From Actinomycetes bacterium (lineage in GTDB: Bacteria > Actinomycetota > Actinomycetes > Streptosporangiales > Streptosporangiaceae), in the NCBI GenBank assembly GCA_025964635.1, contig JAOPYP010000641.1:1-5996 (forward strand): 5,996 nucleotides of DNA, read 5' to 3'. The notes beneath the pieces were generated by a model. That model made no database searches. It worked only from the letters and a program-made list of their open reading frames with translations, and was not told the origin of the DNA. Numbering within the stretch: the first letter of the stretch is position 1; the number at the start of each line of letters is the position of its first letter. Shown here in pieces: positions 1-5,340 of the stretch. The translations under genes and the position numbers were made by a program.

Positions 1-1
1 G

Positions 2-496
2 GAGGCCGACGAGGGCCCGGCCCGCGCCGATCCGTGGGCGCGCGCAGGCGCCCCGGCTGCGGCTCCGGGCGGCCACGGTTTTTTCCGCAACGAAAACCGT
101 CCGGCGGACGCCCCCAGTGTCACCGTGCTCGCCGCCGGCGACCCGGCCAACCCGTTCGGCGCGGCCCTGCCCTGGCCGGAGCGGCCGGGGGAGGCGCCGG
201 GCGGGCACCGGCCGGGCCGCAAGGCCGGCTCGCTGGTCGTCCTGGCCGCGGGGGAACTCGTCCTCTACGTCGAGCGGGGCGGCAAGACGCTGCTGTCGTG
301 GACCAGTGACCCGGCGGTACTCGGGCCCGCCGCGTCCGCCCTGGCCTCGGCGGCCCGCGGCGGGGCGCTGGGCCGGCTCACGATCGAGCGGGCTGACGGC
401 TCGGCGGTGCAGGACTCGCCGCTGGCCCGGGCCCTGGAGGAGGCCGGGTTCCGGCCGACCCCCCGCGGGCTGAGGCTGCGCGCCCAGGTGGCCTGA
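2..496 (+). CDS. lhr: Lhr-family ATP-dependent helicase, C-terminal fragment (5' truncated by window edge)
   Basis: The frame is open from the first complete codon at 2 to TGA at 494-496, giving 164 residues with no start of its own. I recognise the far C-terminus of the large actinobacterial Lhr helicases. An LAAGDPANPFGAALPWP stretch is followed by HRPGRKAGSLVVL, then ELVLYVERGGKTLLSW, and it closes with an ALEEAGFRPTPRGLRLRAQ segment. Lhr is a superfamily 2 DNA helicase/translocase of roughly 1,500 residues, linked to DNA repair. The helicase motifs lie upstream of this window, so motor function cannot be judged here. The visible part belongs to the poorly characterised C-terminal region. 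The stretch before LAAGDP (residues 1-41) is Ala/Pro/Gly-rich and looks like a linker. No strong terminator follows. Identity rests on remembered family sequence, not on catalytic residues. Confidence 0.85.
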   Translation, partial: EADEGPARADPWARAGAPAAAPGGHGFFRNENRPADAPSVTVLAAGDPANPFGAALPWPERPGEAPGGHRPGRKAGSLVVLAAGELVLYVERGGKTLLSWTSDPAVLGPAASALASAARGGALGRLTIERADGSAVQDSPLARALEEAGFRPTPRGLRLRAQVA

Positions 497-622
497 CCCC
501 GGTCACATCAGCGTGAAATTGGCCATCAGATAAGCCATTCTGCCTGCGCCCGGCCCCGCCGTAGGGCACCTTTCTCCTGGGGGGATCGGGAACGCGTGGT
601 ATCACCTGGCCTCCACCCATGA

Positions 623-651
623 GCAGGCGGCGGGCGGCTTGAGCCGCCTGC
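623..651. repeat. Perfect 9-bp inverted repeat (hairpin) just upstream of the lysozyme SD
   Basis: GCAGGCGGC at 623-631 is the exact reverse complement of GCCGCCTGC at 643-651, with an 11-nt loop between them. The hairpin ends 13 nt before the AGGAGG. There is no T-run after it, so it is a poor intrinsic terminator. It could be a 5'-UTR stabiliser, an attenuator or a dyad operator. The structure is visible, but its role is unknown. Confidence 0.6.
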
Positions 652-664
652 CGGGTACGAGGAC

Positions 665-670
665 AGGAGG
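665..670 (+). promoter_or_regulatory. Shine-Dalgarno AGGAGG deciding the GTG start of the lysozyme
   Basis: A full-consensus AGGAGG sits 5 nt before GTG at 676. An in-frame TGA at 640-642 blocks any longer N-terminus. Together these fix the start at 676 and rule out a missed signal peptide upstream. Confidence 0.85.
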
Positions 671-675
671 GCGCC

Positions 676-1596
676 GTGGCCAACGCGGCGGGCATCGACC
701 TCTCGAGCTACCAGCCGTCGTTCGACTGGTCCGCCGAAAAGGGGCGAATTTCGTTCGCGTTCATCAAGGCGACCGAAGGCACCACGATCAGGGACCCCTC
801 TTTCGCCGCTAACTGGCAGCGGGCCAAGGACATCGGCATCGTCCGCGGCGCCTACCACTTCGGTCATCCCGGGAACGGCGCGGCCACCGAGGCCACGGCG
901 TTCCTGGACACGGTCCGGGCTCACGGCCTGAACGCCGGTGACCTGCTCGCGCTGGACCTGGAGGTGTCGGACGGGCTGGGCCCGGCGCGGGTGGCGGAGT
1001 ACGCGCGGAACTGGTGCGCGGACGTGCATAAGGCCACCGGGCATACGCCGGTGGTGTACACGTTCCTGAGCTTTGCCCAGCAGGGCAACTGCGCCGGCCT
1101 GGGCCACTACCCGCTGTGGATCGCCGAGCCGTCGGCCCCGGCGGGCCGGCCGGTGGTGCCCAGGCCGTGGTCGGCGTGGAAGTTCCACCAGTACGGCACG
1201 GCCCCGGTCGGCAGCAACACGGTCGACGTGGACGTGTTCAACGGCGGCACCGCCGCCCTGAAAGCATTCGCCAACCCAGCGCCCTCACCCAAGGAGGAGG
1301 CCGAAGTGCAGACCGGGTCCCTGAGCAACGGCGCCAGCGCCGTCACCGCGATCGCCGTCCCCTTTGGCAGCGCCAAGGAGATCGGCTTCGCCTGCGACAA
1401 CGGACGGCAGGGCCTGGCGTCAGCCCGGTTGCGCGTGGCGGTCTGGGACGGCCACTGGCAGGTGCACGACCCGGTGGTGGTGGACGGCAGCAAGGGCCAG
1501 ACGGTGATCAAGTTCGGCGATCCGTCGAGAACCTCGGTGGTGTCGGTCGAGCGTCTCGACGCGGGCAGCGTGAACGTCGGCTACCAGGTCTCCTAG
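676..1596 (+). CDS. Glycoside hydrolase family 25 lysozyme (N-acetylmuramidase) with C-terminal beta-rich domain
   Basis: This 306-residue protein is predicted to cleave the MurNAc-GlcNAc beta-1,4 bond of peptidoglycan. The GH25 barrel spans about residues 4-195. Asp8 lies in the first-strand motif GIDLSSYQ, followed by FAFIKATEG (27-35), GAYHFG (58-63), the catalytic LDLEVSDG with Asp94 and Glu96, YPLWIAE (145-151) and the closing KFHQYG (169-174) with NTVDVDVFNG (181-190). All key acidic residues are present, so the enzyme is probably active. Residues about 208-306, after a Pro/Glu linker, form a second domain of short alternating strands (for example ARLRVAVWDG) that I do not recognise. 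It could be a cell-wall or surface-binding module. The protein starts directly at the barrel with MANAAGID and has neither a Sec/Tat signal nor a membrane segment. Release may therefore need lysis, a phage-type holin or another route. A strong SD precedes the GTG start. A LacI-type regulator follows 10 nt after the stop. Confidence 0.93.
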   Translation: MANAAGIDLSSYQPSFDWSAEKGRISFAFIKATEGTTIRDPSFAANWQRAKDIGIVRGAYHFGHPGNGAATEATAFLDTVRAHGLNAGDLLALDLEVSDGLGPARVAEYARNWCADVHKATGHTPVVYTFLSFAQQGNCAGLGHYPLWIAEPSAPAGRPVVPRPWSAWKFHQYGTAPVGSNTVDVDVFNGGTAALKAFANPAPSPKEEAEVQTGSLSNGASAVTAIAVPFGSAKEIGFACDNGRQGLASARLRVAVWDGHWQVHDPVVVDGSKGQTVIKFGDPSRTSVVSVERLDAGSVNVGYQVS

Positions 1597-1606
1597 GCTT
1601 CAGGGT

Positions 1607-2689
1607 GTGAACGGCGCCCCGCCCACGATCTATGACGTCGCCGCGATCGCGGGCGTGTCCATCGCGTCGGTGTCCCGGGTTCTCAACGGGACCGGCAGCC
1701 CCCGCGCGGACACCCGGGACCGGGTGCTCCGGGCCGTCGCCGAGCTCGGCTTCGTGCCGGACGGCGCGGCCCGGGCGCTGAGCGTCAAGCTCAAGGAGAC
1801 GGTCGGGGTCGTGTACCGGCGCGTGCCCAAGGCGAACCCCGGCGGCGTGTTCGCCGAGGAGGACGAGAACCTCCAGTTCGCGGACATCATCAACCGGGGC
1901 ATCGAGGTCGCGGCGCAGCGCAGCGGCTTCAGCCTGCTGATCAGCTCGGTGGCGGCCGAGGACGCGGACGCGGGCCGCCGGATGCTGGGCCTGGCCCGCA
2001 AGTGCGATGGGCTGATCGTGCACGACCTGGTGCTGGACGCCGGCCAGCTGGACCGGCTGGGCCGCCACCTCCCGGTGGTCAACCTGGCCGGGATTACCAC
2101 CCCGCACACGGCCAGCGTGCGCGGCGACAGCGAGACGGGCATGCGTGACCTGATCCGGCACCTGATCCGCGACCACGGGTACCGCACGCTCGGGTACCTG
2201 GCCGGGGTCGCGGACAGCCCGGACAACGTGACCCGCCGGGCAGTGGTGCAGGCCGAGGCCCGGGCCGGGGGCGCGGAGCTCGCCGGGGGGCCCGGATGGC
2301 AGGGCAGCTACTACGCCGACGGCGGGGCCCAGGTCATCGACGGGCTGCTCGGCTCGGGCCGGCCACTGCCCCGGGCCATCGTCTGCGCCAACGATCTCGC
2401 CGCGCTCGGGGCCCTGCACCGGCTGGCCCGCCGCGGCGTGGACGTGCCGGGCGAGGTGGCGGTGACCGGCTTCGACGACATCCCGGTCGCGCGCCGGCTC
2501 CGGCCGGGGCTGACGACGGTCCGCCAGCCCATCAAGGAGCTCGGCGCCACCGCGTTCGAGCTGCTGGAGTCGCTGGTGCGGCACGGCCCGCCGGAGCCGC
2601 GGGACGTCGTCCTGCCCACCCGGCTGATCCGCCGCGAGAGTTGCGGGTGCACGGTGGCGGCCGCGCGGGCCTCCCGCCCGGCCGACTAG
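1607..2689 (+). CDS. LacI-family transcriptional regulator
   Basis: This 360-residue protein has the standard length and layout of the LacI/GalR family. The N-terminal helix-turn-helix is at about residues 7-28 (TIYDVAAIAGVSIASVSRVL). It is followed by the third helix and the hinge (AARALS, 54-59) that inserts in the DNA minor groove. The periplasmic-binding-protein-like effector domain starts at VGVVYRR (66-72). It carries family hallmarks such as DGLIVHD (134-140), CANDLAALGAL (260-270), VAVTGFDDIP (284-293) and LTTVRQP (302-308). It ends with the Cys-rich tail ESCGC (344-348), common in this family. It should bind a palindromic operator and respond to a sugar or small ligand that I cannot identify. 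GTG at 1607 is chosen because it sits just before the HTH. Its SD is weak, so translation may be coupled to the lysozyme ending 10 nt upstream. The stop overlaps the convergent P450 stop. Third positions are almost all G or C (2 of the last 100 codons end in A/T). Confidence 0.93.
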   Translation: MNGAPPTIYDVAAIAGVSIASVSRVLNGTGSPRADTRDRVLRAVAELGFVPDGAARALSVKLKETVGVVYRRVPKANPGGVFAEEDENLQFADIINRGIEVAAQRSGFSLLISSVAAEDADAGRRMLGLARKCDGLIVHDLVLDAGQLDRLGRHLPVVNLAGITTPHTASVRGDSETGMRDLIRHLIRDHGYRTLGYLAGVADSPDNVTRRAVVQAEARAGGAELAGGPGWQGSYYADGGAQVIDGLLGSGRPLPRAIVCANDLAALGALHRLARRGVDVPGEVAVTGFDDIPVARRLRPGLTTVRQPIKELGATAFELLESLVRHGPPEPRDVVLPTRLIRRESCGCTVAAARASRPAD

Positions 2690-3987
2690 CCGGGCCCGCC
2701 GTCCCCGCGGGCAGCGTCCCAGAGCACGGGCAGCGCCGGGGGCTTGCGGAACACCAGGCCCCGGGGCGCGGCCGGGCGGTCCGGGTCGAGCCGCAGGCCG
2801 GCCAGCCGGCCGAGGGCGGCGGTGAGCGCGGCGTGGGCTTCCAGCCGGGCCAGGTGCACCCCCAGGCAGAAGTGCGGGCCGCGGGCGAAGGCCAGGTTCT
2901 GCCCGGGGTTGCCGCGGCGCACGTCGAAGCGGTCCGGGTCGGTGAACGCGGCCGGGTCCCGTCCCGCGCCGGCCACGGACACGCTGACCAGGTCGCCCCG
3001 GCTGATCGCGGCGCCGGCGAGTTCGACGTCGCGGGTGACGTAGCGGTCCACCACGGCGGCCGCGGGTTCCAGGCGCAGGGACTCCTCGATCGCCTGCGGC
3101 AGCAGGCCGGGGTCGGCGCGGACCAGGTCCAGCTGAGCGGGATGGCTGAGCAGGTGCCAGGCGGCGTTGGCGATCATGCCTTCGGTGGTCTCGATGCCGC
3201 CGAACATGAGCACCGCCGCGTTGGAGACGATCTCGGCGGTGCTGAGGCCGGCGGCGGCCGGGCGTCCCGGCTGCGCGGCCGCCGCGAGCAGCGATGACCC
3301 GGCCCCGCTCTCGATGACGGCCGCCAGGCTGCCGCTCAGCTCGCGGAACGCCGCGGTCCCGGCGGCCACCGCGGCGTTCCGCGAGCGGGCCCCGGGCCCC
3401 GGGGACGGCGGCCCGTCGTCCGGGCCGGGGCTGGCGGCCAGCCGGGAGACCGCGCCGACGATGGCGTCGTACCAGGACAGGATGATGCCCGGATCGACCC
3501 GGCCGAGGCCGAGCGCCCGCGCCACGACGGCCACGGCCAGCGGCGCGGCCAGGCTCCGGCTCAGGTCGCCCCGCCCGGCCGGGCGCATCGCACGGGTCAG
3601 GCGATCCGCTTCCCCGGCCACGAACGCGGCCAGCTGGTCGTGCACGCTGACCCGGCTGAACGGCGCGGTGAACGGGCGCCGGTGCCGGTCGTGCTGCGGG
3701 CCGTCCAGGGAAAGCATGCTCGGCCCCACGATCCGGGCGGTGGAGAAGCGGGGGTCGTCGACGGTGTAGGCCGCGCTGTCCCGCATGACCGCTATGGCCA
3801 GGTCACGCCGCGTCACGAGCCAGCCGTTCAGCACCGGGACCCAGGAGACGGGCTCGTCCGCGCGCAGCCGGGCCAGCGCGGGATGGGGGTCATTGCTGAG
3901 TTCAGCCACGGTCACAGCGGCGCCCAGCGGGTGCCGGCGGGCGCGCGAGATGCTGTCCGGGAGGTGCGGCGCGGGCTGGCCGGTCAT
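2686..3987 (-). CDS. Cytochrome P450 (bacterial, soluble class I type)
   Basis: This 433-residue heme-thiolate monooxygenase has all core motifs. The I-helix oxygen-activation motif is GGIETT (263-268), with Glu266 as the acid before Thr267-Thr268. The K-helix ExxR is Glu302-Arg305 (ESLR). The heme loop is FARGPHFCLG (367-376), with Cys374 as the iron ligand. The C-helix region reads LDGPQHDRHRRPF (94-106). There is no N-terminal membrane anchor, as expected for a cytosolic bacterial P450 needing ferredoxin and reductase partners, which are not in this window. The substrate cannot be inferred. Residues about 186-217 form a Pro/Gly/Ala-rich stretch before or within the F-G region, and part of it is encoded by a perfect 19-bp inverted repeat. 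ATG at 3987 has no good SD. An in-frame GTG at Val25 or Val27 is possible, since clear homology begins near residue 30 (LSNDPHPALARLRADEP). The gene lies 75 nt downstream of merB on the same strand, so a shared transcript is plausible. Confidence 0.93.
   Translation of the reverse strand: MTGQPAPHLPDSISRARRHPLGAAVTVAELSNDPHPALARLRADEPVSWVPVLNGWLVTRRDLAIAVMRDSAAYTVDDPRFSTARIVGPSMLSLDGPQHDRHRRPFTAPFSRVSVHDQLAAFVAGEADRLTRAMRPAGRGDLSRSLAAPLAVAVVARALGLGRVDPGIILSWYDAIVGAVSRLAASPGPDDGPPSPGPGARSRNAAVAAGTAAFRELSGSLAAVIESGAGSSLLAAAAQPGRPAAAGLSTAEIVSNAAVLMFGGIETTEGMIANAAWHLLSHPAQLDLVRADPGLLPQAIEESLRLEPAAAVVDRYVTRDVELAGAAISRGDLVSVSVAGAGRDPAAFTDPDRFDVRRGNPGQNLAFARGPHFCLGVHLARLEAHAALTAALGRLAGLRLDPDRPAAPRGLVFRKPPALPVLWDAARGDGGPG
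3339..3386. repeat. Perfect 19-bp inverted repeat inside the P450 coding sequence
   Basis: The arm at 3339-3357 (GCTCGCGGAACGCCGCGGT) is the exact reverse complement of the arm at 3368-3386, with a 10-nt spacer at 3358-3367. It encodes about residues 201-217 of the P450, in a low-complexity part that tolerates insertions. It is followed on the plus strand (3387-3404) by a run of alternating GGG/CCC blocks. In RNA it would form a very stable stem-loop. There is no T-run to make it a standard terminator. The symmetry is plainly visible, and its origin or function is unknown. Confidence 0.9.
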
Positions 3988-4019
3988 GTCGCTGACGCTA
4001 CTGCGGTGCCGTCACCAGC

Positions 4020-4041
4020 CGGCGCAGCGGGTGATGCGCCG
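4020..4041. repeat. Short inverted repeat between merB and the P450 gene
   Basis: CGGCGCA at 4020-4026 pairs with TGCGCCG at 4035-4041 across an 8-nt loop, within the 75-nt gap (3988-4062) between the merB stop and the P450 start. A competing pairing is possible between TCACC at 4012-4016 and GGTGA at 4030-4034. There is no T-run on either strand. It might be a weak attenuator or an mRNA processing signal between the two genes. Short GC-rich stems also arise easily by chance here. Confidence 0.35.
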
Positions 4042-4062
4042 CCGGTAGCAGGTGGCGTGATC

Positions 4063-5025
4063 TCAGTGGAGCAGCGGGCCGAATATCTGCCGCCCGACTT
4101 CCAGTGCCCGGCTCTGGCTGAGGATGCCCCCGGTGACCTCGGGGTGTGCGCTAGCCCAGGCCGCCGCTGTTATGTGACTGGTGAAGAAGTTGATGTGCAT
4201 ACAGCAGATGGCCGCGGAGGGTCCCGTGCACGTCGTGGCGGTGTGCCCGGCGAAGACCACGGTGGTATCGGGTTCCCATACCGCGCTGTTTCCGTCAACG
4301 GTGACGGAGATCGGCTCGCCGGTTGAGGGATCGGCGGATTTGATCAGAACTTTCGCGGTCAGCATTTCTGCTATGCCCAGTGCATCGATGGCGCACATGC
4401 AATAGGCGCTGGCGCCTCCGGTGATCTGGGCTGTGTGCGGTGTGGCGGCGGCGGAGAACGGGTAGGCGGCCGTGATCCGGCCGTCCTGATCGAGGCAGAG
4501 ATAGTCGCCTTCGGCCAGTTCTGCCAGGACCTGGCCGCTGTCGAAGGGCCGGGCGGCCCGGTCGAGCACGTCTTGTCCGGGCGGATGGCCAGTAGCCGCG
4601 AAGGAGCGCAGCGCGGCCTGGTGAACTGCTCTGAGTCCTCGCTCGGCCGGTGCCACCCGTCCCCGGCCGCCGCGTCCGAGCGCATCCAGCCAGCGCCCGC
4701 CGGCGGTGTCGGCCGCGACGGTGATCGGGTGGCTGATGGCGCGGCGCAGGTGGCGGACTGACGGAGCGCCATCGGGCTGGCCGTGACCGTGGCGGTACAG
4801 GCGGCAGGACACGCTGGCGGGCTGGCCCGGTGCGGCGAACGGGTCGATCCCATCGACCAGGATTGTCGGCGAGCCGTGCATTCCCCGGCGGGTGGCCTGG
4901 TCCTCGTCACCGACTACGTGCCGGGAAACGGTGACGTCGCGGCGGTGTCCGAGCACCAGCGTCAGGCGCTGCTCCAGCAGCTTCACATTCGGGCAGTCGG
5001 GCACTGCGAGCACTGTCAGATGCAT
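4063..5025 (-). CDS. merB: Organomercurial (alkylmercury) lyase MerB with N-terminal thioredoxin-like domain
   Basis: MerB breaks the carbon-mercury bond of organomercurials by protonolysis, releasing Hg(II). The C-terminal half of this 320-residue protein matches the family. YCMCAIDALGIAEML (208-222) carries Cys211 and Asp214, equivalent to Cys96 and Asp99 of the classical plasmid enzyme. ICCMHINFF (273-281) carries Cys274, equivalent to Cys159, and Cys275. DPSTGEPISVTVDG (232-245) lies between them. The catalytic set is complete. Cys209 and Cys266 are additional. Residues 1-98 form a thioredoxin-like domain: a first strand LTVLAVPDCPNVK with a single Cys11 instead of CxxC, a cis-Pro-type loop GSPTILVDG (51-59) and SCRLYR with Cys74. 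The classical enzyme is about 212 residues and lacks this domain. The frame stays open upstream to 5382, but ATG 5025 is chosen because AAGGAG lies 6 nt before it and upstream codons resemble nothing. No merA, merR or transporter is in view. Of the last 100 codons, 20 end in A/T, unlike the neighbours, which suggests transfer. Confidence 0.9.
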   Translation of the reverse strand: MHLTVLAVPDCPNVKLLEQRLTLVLGHRRDVTVSRHVVGDEDQATRRGMHGSPTILVDGIDPFAAPGQPASVSCRLYRHGHGQPDGAPSVRHLRRAISHPITVAADTAGGRWLDALGRGGRGRVAPAERGLRAVHQAALRSFAATGHPPGQDVLDRAARPFDSGQVLAELAEGDYLCLDQDGRITAAYPFSAAATPHTAQITGGASAYCMCAIDALGIAEMLTAKVLIKSADPSTGEPISVTVDGNSAVWEPDTTVVFAGHTATTCTGPSAAICCMHINFFTSHITAAAWASAHPEVTGGILSQSRALEVGRQIFGPLLH

Positions 5026-5031
5026 TACCGG

Positions 5032-5037
5032 CTCCTT
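5032..5037 (-). promoter_or_regulatory. Shine-Dalgarno AAGGAG of merB
   Basis: Read on the minus strand, AAGGAG lies 6 nt before ATG 5025. It decides the merB start in favour of the 320-residue form over the longer 439-codon open frame. Confidence 0.8.
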
Positions 5038-5282
5038 CCATACCCATTGTGCCGGGACAGGCGGTGCTGAGCGTGTCATGCCTGGCGTGGTATGCGGATC
5101 CATCCTCGCCTGGTCCGGCTGAGTTCCTGGAACCCGGCTGCCGCGAGTCCATGGCGTCCTCGGGACCGCCGCCACGAAGGTCACGCTCACCCCCTGGGGA
5201 GGATGACATCGGGAGGCACGCGAGGTGGGATCGGACGTAGAGCAGCAAAGGGAGTGAGAGCGGGTTCCGGCGATAGCGGTGT
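5038..5282. promoter_or_regulatory. Divergent upstream region between merB and the CYTH-like gene
   Basis: This stretch has no gene I can support, although several frames stay open as is usual at this GC content. It should contain the merB promoter (minus strand) and probably a promoter for the rightward gene. I looked for the hallmark of a MerR-controlled promoter, a dyad between -35 and -10 boxes spaced 19 bp apart, and did not find one. The only dyad noticed is imperfect (CATGCC 5077-5082 with GGTATG 5089-5094). The regulatory role is inferred from gene orientation alone. Confidence 0.3.
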
Positions 5283-5292
5283 AGGAGGCCCC

Positions 5293-5340
5293 ATGACGTC
5301 TGCCTGCCGACCAGGTCTCAGCGCCGATGGTCGCGGCTGA
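5293..5340 (+). CDS. Possible 15-codon leader ORF overlapping the CYTH-like gene start
   Basis: ATG 5293 is preceded by a full-consensus AGGAGG (5283-5288, 4-nt spacer), the best ribosome site on the plus strand here. It opens only 15 codons (MTSACRPGLSADGRG), ending in TGA at 5338-5340. The downstream ATG 5327 overlaps its last codons in another frame and has no good SD of its own. It may be a translated leader coupled to the next gene. Alternatively it may be the original start of that gene, now cut off by a frameshift. The peptide matches nothing I know. Confidence 0.35.
   Translation: MTSACRPGLSADGRG

Larger units (their letters stand above)
497..675. promoter_or_regulatory. Intergenic region upstream of the GH25 lysozyme
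   Basis: This 179-nt gap lies between the lhr stop and the lysozyme start. It has a relatively AT-rich patch at about 516-541, unusual in this GC-rich window, which could hold a promoter, but I cannot fit a convincing -35/-10 pair. The 3' end carries a 9-bp hairpin and a strong SD sequence, listed separately. A promoter somewhere in this gap is inferred from the spacing after lhr and is not seen directly. Confidence 0.35.

Noticed and set aside
497..675. c-di-AMP (ydaO-type) riboswitch upstream of the lysozyme
   Set aside because: Such riboswitches often precede actinobacterial wall hydrolases, so I looked for one. The gap does not show the conserved core as I recall it, and only a simple hairpin is evident.
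526..1188. Minus-strand open frame of 220 codons opposite the lysozyme
   Set aside because: It is antisense to a convincing GH25 gene, and its Arg/Pro-rich translation has no recognisable fold.
1508..2584. Long minus-strand open frame opposite the LacI gene (358 codons)
   Set aside because: It is the shadow of a GC-rich gene. Its translation is Arg/Pro/His-rich with no motifs, while the plus strand encodes a clear LacI protein.
2296..3297. Plus-strand open frame of 333 codons spanning the end of LacI and the P450
   Set aside because: It crosses two well-supported genes out of frame, and its low-complexity Gly/Arg/Ala translation shows no domain.
4907..5248. Minus-strand 113-codon frame overlapping the merB start region
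   Set aside because: It overlaps the true merB N-terminus out of frame, and I saw no domain or convincing SD.
5041..5282. MerR-type operator/promoter upstream of merB
   Set aside because: I found no dyad between -35 and -10 boxes with 19-bp spacing. The only dyad (5077-5094) is short and imperfect.
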